Below, piece after piece: positions 7,073 to 13,699 of a stretch of DNA of 15,223 nt (positions are counted from its first letter, which is position 1; each line of letters begins with the position of its first letter). Source of the DNA: Chloroflexota bacterium (GTDB lineage: Bacteria > Chloroflexota > Dehalococcoidia > Lucifugimonadales > Australimonadaceae); assembly GCA_022574265.1 (NCBI GenBank), contig JACZSI010000027.1:1-15223 (forward strand), given 5' to 3'. A program made the position numbers and the translations under genes. The notes beneath the pieces were generated by a model, which saw nothing but the letters and a program-made list of their open reading frames with translations, was not told where the DNA came from and made no database searches.

Positions 7073-8089
7073 GTGGCCGGTACCGGCGCTGGTGGTCCGG
7101 GCGCTCCGCGGGGGCCCATCTTCTTGGGCATCGACCTCGGCGGCACGAAGGTCCTCGCCCTGGCCGCCGACGCCGCTGGAGCCGTGCTGGGACGGGCCGT
7201 CGCGTCCACGCCGGCTGACGACGGCCCGGACGCCATCGCCGACGCGCTCGCGTCCGCCGCGACCGGGGCGCTGGCCGACGGCGGCGTGCCCGATGCGCCC
7301 GTCCGCGCATTCGGCGTCGCGGCGGCGGGCGCCATCGACATCCGCAGCGGCACGATCGTGCACTCGCCGCACCTCCCCACCGCATCGCACATGCCGGTCG
7401 TCGCCATGCTCGGCGAGCGCCTCGGCGCGCCCGGCGTCATCGGGAACGACGCAAACCTCGCCGCGCTGGCGGAGCACCGGTACGGGGCCGGGCAGGACAC
7501 CGACGACCTGCTTTTCATCACCGTCAGCACCGGGATCGGCGGCGGCATCATCTCCCGCGGCAAGCTGCTGCTCGGCGCGGAAGGATACGCGGGCGAGATC
7601 GGCCACATGACCATCGACGCCGGCGGCCCCCTCGCCAAGAGCACGACGCCGGGGGCTTGGGAGGCGCTGTGCTCCGGGACGGCGCTCGCGCGCATCGCCA
7701 CGGAGCGCATCAACGCGGGCGAGCCGTCGTCGCTTGCCGCCGCGCTCGCCGACACCGGCACCGAGGCGCTCACGGCGCGCGACGTCTTCGCCGCGTACCA
7801 CGAGGGCGACAAACTCGCCCAGTCGGTGATCGCCGACGGCGTGCGGCACATGGCCGTGGCCCTCACGAGCCTCGTCAACATACTCAACCCCGGCAAGATC
7901 ATCATCGGCGGCGGCCTCTCGAACCAGTGGGACGACTACATCGCGCCCGCGGTGACGCTGATGCGCGAGCAGTCGTTCGCGGGCGTCGGCAAAGCGACGC
8001 CGGTCGTGCTCCCCGCGCTGGGAGCCGACGCCGGTGCCTATGGCGCCATAGCGCTGGCGCGCGAGGCCGCCGAGGAGGGCACGATTTAA
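7073..8089 (+). CDS. ROK-family sugar kinase (glucokinase-like) lacking the zinc cysteines
   Basis: A 338-residue protein with the ROK/ASKHA kinase layout: phosphate-1 loop FLGIDLGGTKVLALAAD (17-33), GVAAAGAID (81-89), GNDANLAALAE (124-134) with catalytic-base candidate D126, ITVSTGIGGGI (149-159) and GEIGHMTIDAGG (174-185). ROK proteins are ATP-dependent glucose or other hexose kinases, or repressors; no DNA-binding domain is present, so this is a kinase candidate. The canonical zinc motif after GHMT, CxCGxxGCxE, reads AKSTTPGAWE here (188-197): all three cysteines are replaced while H178 and the WEALCSG segment remain. The GTG start lies 1 base after the glycosyltransferase stop, so the genes are coupled. 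It probably handles glucose or a related hexose in the same pathway, an inference from context. Confidence 0.85.
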   Translation: MAGTGAGGPGAPRGPIFLGIDLGGTKVLALAADAAGAVLGRAVASTPADDGPDAIADALASAATGALADGGVPDAPVRAFGVAAAGAIDIRSGTIVHSPHLPTASHMPVVAMLGERLGAPGVIGNDANLAALAEHRYGAGQDTDDLLFITVSTGIGGGIISRGKLLLGAEGYAGEIGHMTIDAGGPLAKSTTPGAWEALCSGTALARIATERINAGEPSSLAAALADTGTEALTARDVFAAYHEGDKLAQSVIADGVRHMAVALTSLVNILNPGKIIIGGGLSNQWDDYIAPAVTLMREQSFAGVGKATPVVLPALGADAGAYGAIALAREAAEEGTI

Positions 8090-8129
8090 GCGCCGGCGCC
8101 ACGTTCTCACGAAGACGCAGCCGGCAGCA

Positions 8130-8237
8130 GAGCGCCTGCTCGTACTTCGAGAGCCTCAGCACGAGCGGTACAGTCGCCGTTACGCGTTCGAACAAAGCCC
8201 GCTCGCCCTGAGGCTCTCGAAGGGTGAGCGAGCGCCC
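8130..8237. repeat. Inverted pair of an interspersed repeat (39-base arms, 30-base loop)
   Basis: Arms at 8130-8168 and 8199-8237 are complementary at 31 of 39 positions. Each has a perfect 15-base core: CTTCGAGAGCCTCAG at 8145-8159, and its reverse complement at 8208-8222. The core belongs to a repeat type common in intergenic DNA of high-GC environmental genomes. It could fold into a long hairpin after the ROK gene. There is no T-run, so terminator function is uncertain. Confidence 0.8.
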
Positions 8238-8291
8238 GCCCTCCTCCACGCGAGTTCAGGCGCTCCTACGCATGCCCGGGACACGCTCGCC

Positions 8292-8319
8292 GTCATCCTC
8301 AACGTCGTGAAGGATCTCG
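8292..8319. repeat. Second interspersed palindromic repeat copy
   Basis: The sequence from GTCATCCT (8292) to GGATCTCG (8319) contains an imperfect 21-base palindrome (8295-8315): ATCCTCAACG against CGTGAAGGAT, pairing at 8 of 10 positions about a central T. It resembles the widespread intergenic repeat whose spurious translation includes LRMT-like peptides. It is distinct from the repeat at 8130-8237. The rest of the 383-base gap between the ROK gene and purA holds only the candidate purA promoter and a leader hairpin. Confidence 0.55.
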
Positions 8320-8374
8320 ACCCCGCATCGGGCTTCCCGACGGCCGATGGATGCATGGCAGTCCCGTGCCGGGG

Positions 8375-8380
8375 TATACT
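8375..8380 (+). promoter_or_regulatory. Candidate -10 box of purA
   Basis: TATACT matches the -10 consensus at 5/6 and lies 93 bases before the purA start in GC-rich DNA. No good -35 hexamer is found 16-19 bases upstream, so an activator or another sigma factor could be needed. Prediction only. Confidence 0.4.
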
Positions 8381-8396
8381 TGGCTTCGGCCTGCGC

Positions 8397-8438
8397 CCGC
8401 ACGGGAGCGGGCCGGAAATTTGTTCCGCGCCCGTGCGG
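8397..8438 (+). promoter_or_regulatory. Hairpin in the purA leader
   Basis: CCGCACGGG (8397-8405) pairs perfectly with CCCGTGCGG (8430-8438). Inside, CGGAA (8413-8417) pairs with TTCCG (8423-8427) around a 5-base loop, with a bulge between the two stems. The hairpin would lie in the leader of the mRNA, 35 bases before the purA start and 17 bases after the candidate -10 box. I recognise no known riboswitch; it may be a regulatory or stabilising structure. Confidence 0.5.
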
Positions 8439-8472
8439 CCCATGCGCACGGAGGCGGCGGCTGGAGGGCCCC

Positions 8473-9771
8473 GTGCCCGCCTACGGTATCGTCGGCGCCC
8501 AGTGGGGCGACGAAGGCAAGGGGAAGGTCGTTGATTTCCTCGCCGAGAAGGCGGACATGATCGTCCGCTTCTCGGGCGGCAGCAACGCTGGCCACACCGT
8601 CATCAACGACAAGGGTAAGTTCGCGCTCCACCTGGTCCCCTCGGGCATCTTCTGGCCGCACGCCGACGCGGTCATCGGCCCCGGCGTCGTCGTCCACCCA
8701 GGGACCCTGCTCGAGGAGCTCCGCGGCCTCCAAGACCGCGGCGTCGACACGGCCAAGCTCTACCTGAGCGACCACGCCCACGTCGTCATGCCCTACCACA
8801 TGCAGCTCGACCAGCTCGAGGAGGAGGCCCGCGGCGCCAAGGCCATCGGCACGACGGGGCGCGGCATCGGCCCCGCGTACGTCGACAAGATCGCACGCGT
8901 CGGCATCCGCGTCGGCGACCTGCTCGATGCGGACTACCTCAAGGGCCGGCTGGAAGCGGCCGTCAGCCAGAAGAACCAGGTGCTCACCAAGATCTACGGC
9001 GCCGAGCCCATCGACTTCGATGCGCTCCTCGCCGAGTGCCTCGAGCACGGCGAAGCGCTGCGACCCTACGTCACGTCGGTCGAAGCAAGGATCGAGCGGG
9101 CGCTCGCTAAAGGCGCTCACGTCCTCCTCGAAGGCGCTCAGGGCGCCATGCTGGACCTCGACCACGGCACGTACCCGTACGTCACGTCGTCGTCCGTCTC
9201 GATCGGCGGCGCGTGCACCGGCCTCGGCATCCCGCCGTCGGAGGTACGGGGCATCGTCGGTGTGTTCAAGGCCTATTCGACCCGCGTGGGCGCCGGGCCG
9301 CTGACGGCCGAGCTCGACGACGAGGTCGGCAGCAAGATCCGCGAGCTCGCCTGGGAGTACGGCACGACCACGGGGCGCCCGCGGCGCGTCGGCTGGTTCG
9401 ACGGCGTCGCGGCGCGGTACAGCGCGTCCATCAACGGCTTCACCTCGTGCGTGCTGACGCGGCTCGACGTGCTCGACGGCATCTCGCCGGTCAAGGTCTG
9501 CGTCGCGTACGAGGCCGACGGCAAGCGGCTCACCTCGTTCCCGAGCCAGCTGCGCGTGCAGGAGGCCTGCCAGCCGGTCTGGGAGGAGCTGCCGGGGTGG
9601 ACCGCGCCGACGGCCGGCGTGACGGACCGAGCGCAGCTCCCGCCCGAGGCGCTGGCCTACGTGGCGCGCATCGAGGAGCTCGTGCGTTGCCCCGTCGACC
9701 TGATCTCGACCGGGCCCAAGCGGGAAGAGAGCATCGTCGTCCGGCCCATCCTGCCGGACCGCGCCGTCTAG
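8473..9771 (+). CDS. purA: Adenylosuccinate synthetase
   Basis: Joins IMP and aspartate using GTP to give adenylosuccinate, the first committed step to AMP. The length of 432 residues is normal. Motifs in order are GAQWGDEGKGK (8-18, GTP site and catalytic D13), FSGGSNAGHT (33-42, catalytic H41), GTTGRGIGPAY (126-136), EGAQGAMLDLDHGTYPYVTSS, GIVGVFKAYSTRVGAGP and GTTTGRPRRVGWFD. The protein begins at the GTG at 8473, preceded by GGAGGG (8463-8468). The open frame reaches to 8347, but the extra residues lie in the leader hairpin and are not conserved. The next gene starts 26 bases downstream, so the two are probably co-transcribed. Confidence 0.96.
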   Translation: MPAYGIVGAQWGDEGKGKVVDFLAEKADMIVRFSGGSNAGHTVINDKGKFALHLVPSGIFWPHADAVIGPGVVVHPGTLLEELRGLQDRGVDTAKLYLSDHAHVVMPYHMQLDQLEEEARGAKAIGTTGRGIGPAYVDKIARVGIRVGDLLDADYLKGRLEAAVSQKNQVLTKIYGAEPIDFDALLAECLEHGEALRPYVTSVEARIERALAKGAHVLLEGAQGAMLDLDHGTYPYVTSSSVSIGGACTGLGIPPSEVRGIVGVFKAYSTRVGAGPLTAELDDEVGSKIRELAWEYGTTTGRPRRVGWFDGVAARYSASINGFTSCVLTRLDVLDGISPVKVCVAYEADGKRLTSFPSQLRVQEACQPVWEELPGWTAPTAGVTDRAQLPPEALAYVARIEELVRCPVDLISTGPKREESIVVRPILPDRAV

Positions 9772-9797
9772 CAGCAACGAACAAGCGGAGGGGGCAG

Positions 9798-10703
9798 ATG
9801 AAGATCGGATTCTTCAACGATTGGACGCTCGGCGTCGTCAAGGGAGACGACCGCATCGTGGACGTGAGCGAGACGCTCGGCGGCGTGCACGCGCACACGC
9901 CGCAGGACCTCATCACACTCGTCATCGAGAACTTCGAGCAGCTGCGTGACCCCTTCGAGAAGCTCGTGTCCGTCTCCAAAGGCGTGCCCATCGCGGAGGT
10001 CAGCATCCAGCCGCCGGTGCCTCGCCCCGGCAAGATTTTGTGCATGGCCGTGAATTATTTGGAGTTCGGCACGAGGCCCATGCCAGACATCGAGGCGTTC
10101 TTGAAGTCGTCGGACGTCGTCATCGGCGACGGCGACACGGTCTACCTGGACCCGGACTGCCCCGCGAAGATCTTCCACCACGAGGCGGAGCTCGCCGTCG
10201 TCATGGGCAAGGACTCCTACCAGGTCAAGCAGGCTGACGCCTACGACCACATCTTCGGCTACACGGGCTTCATCGACGTCTCCGCGCGCGGCTTCGAGCC
10301 GCAGGGCCGCACCAGTTTCTTCCAGGGCAAGTCGTGGGCGACCTTCGGCCCGATGGGCCCCTTCATCGTCACGAAGGACGAGGTGCCCGACCCACACAAG
10401 GTGAACATCCAGATCACCAACAACGACGAGCCCCGCCAGGGGTTCAGCACCGACGACATGGCCCACAAGATCCCCGAGTGCGTGGAGTTCGTCACCCGCA
10501 TCACGCCGCTTGCGGCGGGTGACATCATCAGCACGGGGACGAACCACCAGGGCCTCGGCGCGCTCCAGGACGGCGACCGCATCACGCTCAACATCGACGT
10601 GATCGGCTCGCTGCACGTCACCGTCGAGGACCCGGCGAAGCGCGAGTGGCCGCGCGGCGTCGACGAGGCGATGGCCAATCGCATGCGAGGGCCCGCCAAG
10701 TAG
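9798..10703 (+). CDS. Fumarylacetoacetate hydrolase family protein
   Basis: A 301-residue protein with an N-terminal domain (about 1-75) and a C-terminal FAH catalytic domain beginning at PRPGKILCMAVNY (75-87). Metal-ligand candidates are E129 and E131 in HHEAELAVVMG and D160 in GFIDVSARG. Further family marks are QGKSWATFGPMGPFIV (176-191), QGFSTDDM (214-221) and the ISTGTNHQGLG loop (244-254). The fold covers hydrolases, decarboxylases and isomerases acting on 2-oxo or 1,3-dicarbonyl compounds, often in aromatic catabolism; the substrate is not evident. The ATG at 9798 has GGAGGGGG about 5 bases upstream. It follows purA by 26 bases with no terminator visible. Confidence 0.88.
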   Translation: MKIGFFNDWTLGVVKGDDRIVDVSETLGGVHAHTPQDLITLVIENFEQLRDPFEKLVSVSKGVPIAEVSIQPPVPRPGKILCMAVNYLEFGTRPMPDIEAFLKSSDVVIGDGDTVYLDPDCPAKIFHHEAELAVVMGKDSYQVKQADAYDHIFGYTGFIDVSARGFEPQGRTSFFQGKSWATFGPMGPFIVTKDEVPDPHKVNIQITNNDEPRQGFSTDDMAHKIPECVEFVTRITPLAAGDIISTGTNHQGLGALQDGDRITLNIDVIGSLHVTVEDPAKREWPRGVDEAMANRMRGPAK

Positions 10704-10756
10704 CGCGCACCACTTGAGAACTCTTGGCCCGGCACTCACGTTGTCGCGGATGGTGC

Positions 10757-10792
10757 TATAGTGGCGCCACACTGCTGCTGTTATGGTGCCAC
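10757..10792 (+). promoter_or_regulatory. Candidate promoter/operator of the toxin-antitoxin pair
   Basis: TATAGT (10757-10762) fits a -10 box at 5/6, but no clear -35 was found. It is overlapped by the perfect 10-base palindrome GTGGCGCCAC (10761-10770). A near copy, TGGTGCCAC, follows at 10784-10792, just before the antitoxin start. Toxin-antitoxin operons are usually repressed by their own products at such repeats, so this is a plausible operator. Confidence 0.4.
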
Positions 10793-10796
10793 GAAG

Positions 10797-11030
10797 ATGC
10801 CATCCACGCTCTCCATCAAGAACATTCCCGACGACCTGCTCCAGCGACTGCGAAATCGGGCAAGCCACAACCACCGCTCACTCCAGGGCGAGCTGCTGGC
10901 CATGCTCGACCACTACGTGGGCTCTGCGCCGCTGAGCCTCACCGAGCTCTCCACACACATCCAGCGACTCGGCCTCGCGACCCACGGGGATTCCACGGCG
11001 ATGGTGCGCGAGGACCGCGATGGCCGCTAG
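10797..11030 (+). CDS. Ribbon-helix-helix antitoxin (VapB/FitA-like)
   Basis: A 77-residue protein. Residues 1-40 have a ribbon-helix-helix pattern: the strand STLSIKNIPDD, then two helices containing LLQRLRNRASHNHRSLQGELLAMLDHYV. This matches FitA/VapB-type antitoxins, which dimerise, bind their own promoter and block the toxin through the C-terminal tail. I chose the ATG at 10797 because homology to the family begins there; the frame from 10761 would add CCC-rich leader residues encoded by the promoter/operator. Its stop lies 11 bases inside the next gene, the usual coupling in such pairs. Confidence 0.85.
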   Translation: MPSTLSIKNIPDDLLQRLRNRASHNHRSLQGELLAMLDHYVGSAPLSLTELSTHIQRLGLATHGDSTAMVREDRDGR

Positions 11031-11400
11031 CGTCGCCGACGCGTCGGTCCTGGCCGCCCTCCTCTTCGACGAGCCGCGGCGCGCCGAGGCCGAAGAACTG
11101 CTCGCCGACGCAGACCTCTTCGAGCCGACCCTCCTGCCATACGAGCTCGCGAGCGTCGCCAGGAAGAAGATCCGGCTCGACCCGGAGCAGGAGGAGCCGG
11201 TGCTGCGCGCCCTCGAACTCCTCGCTGAAGTACCGTTCCGCTGGGTCGTCGTCGACCAGCATGAGTCGGTGCGCCTGGCGGTGCGGACCGGACTCACGAC
11301 CTACGACGCCGCATACCTCTGGACTGCCCGCAGCGTGGGAGCCCAACTGGTAACCTTTGACGCTCGGCTTCAAGCAGCGGTCGGCGAGACCGAGGCCTAG
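11020..11400 (+). CDS. vapC: PIN-domain ribonuclease toxin (VapC-like)
   Basis: A 126-residue PIN-domain protein. The acidic residues expected for the Mg-dependent RNase site are present: D7 (VADASV), E42 (LPYELASV), D96 (TTYDAAYL) and D114 (VTFDARL). All four are in their usual spacing, so the toxin looks active. VapC toxins cleave tRNA or rRNA and are held inactive by the partner antitoxin. The ATG at 11020 overlaps the antitoxin end by 11 bases. The stop is only 9 bases before dapB, so the toxin and lysine genes may share a transcript. Confidence 0.88.
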   Translation: MAASVADASVLAALLFDEPRRAEAEELLADADLFEPTLLPYELASVARKKIRLDPEQEEPVLRALELLAEVPFRWVVVDQHESVRLAVRTGLTTYDAAYLWTARSVGAQLVTFDARLQAAVGETEA

Positions 11401-11409
11401 GAACGAACA

Positions 11410-12210
11410 GTGTCCACAGCGAGCTCTCCCATCAAGGTCATCGTGCACGGCGCGGCAGGCCGCGTCGGCGCCGAGGTCGTGCGCGCGGTCCACGGCGCTT
11501 CCGGCATGACGCTGGCGGGCGCCGTCGACCGCATCGCGCAGGCCGACGTCCCGCCGCTGCCCGACGGCGTGCCGTACTACACGGACGTCCGCCAGGCGCT
11601 CGAGCACGCCTCGCCGGACGTCATCGTCGACTTCAGCGTGGCCTCGGCCTCGCTCCCGATGCTGCCGATCGCCATCGGCGCGGGCGCCCGGCCGGTCATC
11701 GGCACGACGGGCTTCTCCGACGAGCAGGTCTCGTACATCGACGCGCTCTGCCGCGAGCACAAGCTCGGCGGCGTCCTCGCGCCGAACTTCGCCATCGGCG
11801 CGGTCCTGCTCGCCAAGCTCGCGGCCATCGCGGCGCCGTACTTCGACTACGCCGACATCGCCGAGGAGCACCACGAGGCGAAGATCGACGCGCCGTCCGG
11901 CACCGCGCTCGGCCTCGCCAGGGCGCTCCACGAGGCGCACCCGGAGCGCTTCAGCCGCAACGAGCCGGAGCGCGAGCCGCTGGCCGGGACGCGGGGCGGC
12001 GACTACGAGGGCATCACGATCCACAGCGGCCGGATGCCCGGACGCATGGCGCACCACCAGGTGACGTTCGGCGGGCCGGGGCAGACGCTCACGCTGCGGC
12101 ACGATACGATAGACCGCCAGTGCTACATGCCCGGCGTGCTCCTGGCCATCCGCAAGGTGGGGGAGCTCGAAGGGCTGACCGTCGGCCTCGACAAGCTCAT
12201 GGGGATCTAG
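11410..12210 (+). CDS. dapB: 4-Hydroxy-tetrahydrodipicolinate reductase
   Basis: Reduces the product of DapA with NAD(P)H in the diaminopimelate/lysine pathway. It has 266 residues, the normal length. The nucleotide loop is VHGAAGRVG (12-20); GTTGF (98-102), APNFAIGAVLL (124-134), EEHHEAKIDAPSGTAL (152-167, with H154, H155 and K158 as candidates for catalysis and substrate binding) and ITIHSGRMPGRMAHHQVTFG (202-221) are all as expected. It begins with GTG at 11410, with AGGA about 8 bases upstream. asd follows after 9 bases. No promoter of its own was seen, so it may depend on the toxin-antitoxin promoter or one inside vapC. Confidence 0.95.
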   Translation: MSTASSPIKVIVHGAAGRVGAEVVRAVHGASGMTLAGAVDRIAQADVPPLPDGVPYYTDVRQALEHASPDVIVDFSVASASLPMLPIAIGAGARPVIGTTGFSDEQVSYIDALCREHKLGGVLAPNFAIGAVLLAKLAAIAAPYFDYADIAEEHHEAKIDAPSGTALGLARALHEAHPERFSRNEPEREPLAGTRGGDYEGITIHSGRMPGRMAHHQVTFGGPGQTLTLRHDTIDRQCYMPGVLLAIRKVGELEGLTVGLDKLMGI

Positions 12211-12219
12211 GGAAGAACC

Positions 12220-13248
12220 GTGCCAGACCCACGTGTCGTCATCGTCGGCGCGACCGGCGCCGTCGGACGCGTCGCGCTCCAGGTCCTCGAGGAGCGCCGC
12301 TTCCCGCTGGCGTCGCTGCGCCTCTGCGCCACCCCGCGCTCGTTCGGCAAGAAGCTCGCATTCCGTGGCCAGGACCTCGTCGTCGAGGAGGCGAACGCGG
12401 CCCTGTTCGCCGAGTGCGACCTCGCGTTCATCTCGGCCAGCACCGCCGCCAGCCGCGAGCTCGGGCGGCTCGCCGCCGACCAGGGCTGCGTCGTGATCGA
12501 CGACAGCTCCGCCTACCGCATGGAGCCCGACGTGCCGCTGGTCGTGCCCGAGATCAACGGCGACGACGTCGGCTGGCACAAGGGCATCCTCTCGATCCCC
12601 AACTGCTCGACCACCCCGCTCGTGATGGCGCTGTGGCCGCTGCACCGCGTCAACCCCATCAAGCGCGTCACCGTGGCCACGTACCAGTCCGTCTCCGGCA
12701 CGGGCGCCGCGGCGATGGCGGAGCTCGACGCGCAGGCGCGCGACGTGCTCGCGGGCAAGCAGCCGGCGGCCGAGGCCTACCCGCACCAGATCGCCTTCAA
12801 CGTCCTGCCGCAGGTCGACGCCTTCTTGGACAGCGGCTACACGGTGGAGGAGCAGAAGATCGTCGACGAGACCCGCAAGATCATGCACGCGCCGGAGATC
12901 GCCATCTCGGCCACGTGCGTGCGCGTGCCCGTCGCCGTCAGCCACAGCGAGGCCGTGCACGTCGAGCTCGAGCGCCCGATGGGCCCGGACGAGGCGCGCG
13001 CGCTGCTCTCGGGCTTCGGGGGCGTCGTCGTGGTCGACGACCCCGCCACGTCCTCGTACCCGATGCCCATCGACGCGACGGGGAAGGACGACGTGTTCGT
13101 CGGCCGCATCCGCGCGGACGCATCGAACGAGGGCGGCCTCGTGATGTGGGTGGTCTCGGACAACCTGCGCAAGGGCGCCGCGACCAACGCGATCCAGATC
13201 GCGGAGGAGATCGTCAAGCGCGGCGCCTGGCTCCGCCAGCCCGTGTAG
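12220..13248 (+). CDS. asd: Aspartate-semialdehyde dehydrogenase
   Basis: Reduces aspartyl phosphate to aspartate semialdehyde with NADPH, supplying lysine, threonine and methionine synthesis. The 342-residue length is normal. Visible are the NADP loop VGATGAVGR (9-17), IDDSSAYRM (93-101), SIPNCSTTPLVMAL (125-138) with catalytic C129, YQSVSGTGAAAM (155-166) and CVRVPVAVSHSEAV (233-246) with the active-site histidine H242. The GTG start at 12220 has GGAAG nearby and lies 9 bases after dapB, indicating one operon. The product is one substrate of DapA, encoded partly at the window end. Confidence 0.96.
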   Translation: MPDPRVVIVGATGAVGRVALQVLEERRFPLASLRLCATPRSFGKKLAFRGQDLVVEEANAALFAECDLAFISASTAASRELGRLAADQGCVVIDDSSAYRMEPDVPLVVPEINGDDVGWHKGILSIPNCSTTPLVMALWPLHRVNPIKRVTVATYQSVSGTGAAAMAELDAQARDVLAGKQPAAEAYPHQIAFNVLPQVDAFLDSGYTVEEQKIVDETRKIMHAPEIAISATCVRVPVAVSHSEAVHVELERPMGPDEARALLSGFGGVVVVDDPATSSYPMPIDATGKDDVFVGRIRADASNEGGLVMWVVSDNLRKGAATNAIQIAEEIVKRGAWLRQPV

Positions 13249-13280
13249 CGCCGTCAGCTGGGCGCTGCGGGGGAGGTGCC

Positions 13281-13532
13281 ATCGTCTTCTGGATCAAGGT
13301 CGTTCTTGGGTTCGGCTTGGTGGTGGGTACGGGGCTGGTCCTCGCCATCGCGATTTGGAGCGGCTTGACAGAGGAACCCAGGGGCGATTGGGCGGAACGG
13401 ATCCCCTCTGTGCTCCTCTACGTCGTACTCGTCTTGGCGGTCACCTCGACATTCGTCGCGATGGTGCGGGCCATGCGCCCTCCCCGACAGCGGGGAACGT
13501 GGCCGGACGATGAGTGGATGGATGACGAGTGA
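13281..13532 (+). CDS. Small two-helix membrane protein, no canonical start codon
   Basis: From 13281 to the TGA at 13532 the frame encodes about 83 residues with two strongly hydrophobic segments: about 1-27 (FWIKVVLGFGLVVGTGLVLA) and about 46-67 (IPSVLLYVVLVLAVTSTFVA). A charged loop (EEPRGDWAER) separates them, and an acidic tail ends in WPDDEWMDDE. A near-perfect Shine-Dalgarno GGGGGAGG (13269-13276) precedes it, but the codons at usual distance are ATC (13281) and GTC (13284). The first ordinary start codon is TTG at 13317, halfway through helix 1. No frame stop occurs upstream for over 1 kb, because the region overlaps asd. The coding nature is likely, the start unresolved and the function unknown. 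Confidence 0.6.
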   Translation: MVFWIKVVLGFGLVVGTGLVLAIAIWSGLTEEPRGDWAERIPSVLLYVVLVLAVTSTFVAMVRAMRPPRQRGTWPDDEWMDDE

Positions 13533-13633
13533 GTGAACAAAATCGTATCAGGGGTCGGTGGGAAGGTTGTGGTGGCCAGCGTTATGACTCATACGTAGCA
13601 AACTCACGTCACCATGCCTCCCCCAAGCCTTCC

Positions 13634-13663
13634 TTGACCGCACCCCCGCCCCCGCCCTAGCAT
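13634..13663 (+). promoter_or_regulatory. Candidate promoter of the second VOC gene
   Basis: TTGACC (13634-13639) and TAGCAT (13658-13663) are separated by 18 bases, matching at 5/6 and 4/6. The -35 hexamer and spacing equal those of the promoter at 4398-4427. The candidate start is about 30 bases before the VOC ATG. The rest of 13533-13699 shows nothing recognisable. Confidence 0.4.
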
Positions 13664-13699
13664 GCCGCCACGACCACGACAGCCCCCGCGAGGTGCGCC

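Noticed and set aside
5710..7905. A 731-codon open frame on the minus strand
   Set aside because: It lies antisense to the glycosyltransferase and ROK genes, has no recognisable domain, and is rich in R, A, P and D-type residues as expected from the opposite strand of high-GC coding DNA.
8090..8099. Palindrome GCGCCGGCGC right after the ROK stop
   Set aside because: Short and expected by chance at this GC content; no loop for a hairpin terminator and no T-run.
8180..8449. An 89-codon minus-strand frame with peptides like SPFESLRAS and RSFTTLRMTA
   Set aside because: These peptides are the usual spurious translations of interspersed repeats, and the frame covers the repeats and the purA leader.
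10939..12960. A 673-codon open frame on the minus strand
   Set aside because: Antisense to vapBC, dapB and asd, all of which have clear family motifs; a GC-bias shadow.
12120..13532. A 470-codon plus-strand frame ending in the small membrane protein
   Set aside because: The first part runs out of frame through dapB and asd and is arginine/alanine-rich noise; only the last 84 codons look real.
13533..13699. Possible short gene or RNA between the membrane protein and the VOC gene
   Set aside because: No convincing frame, structure or repeat beyond the candidate promoter.
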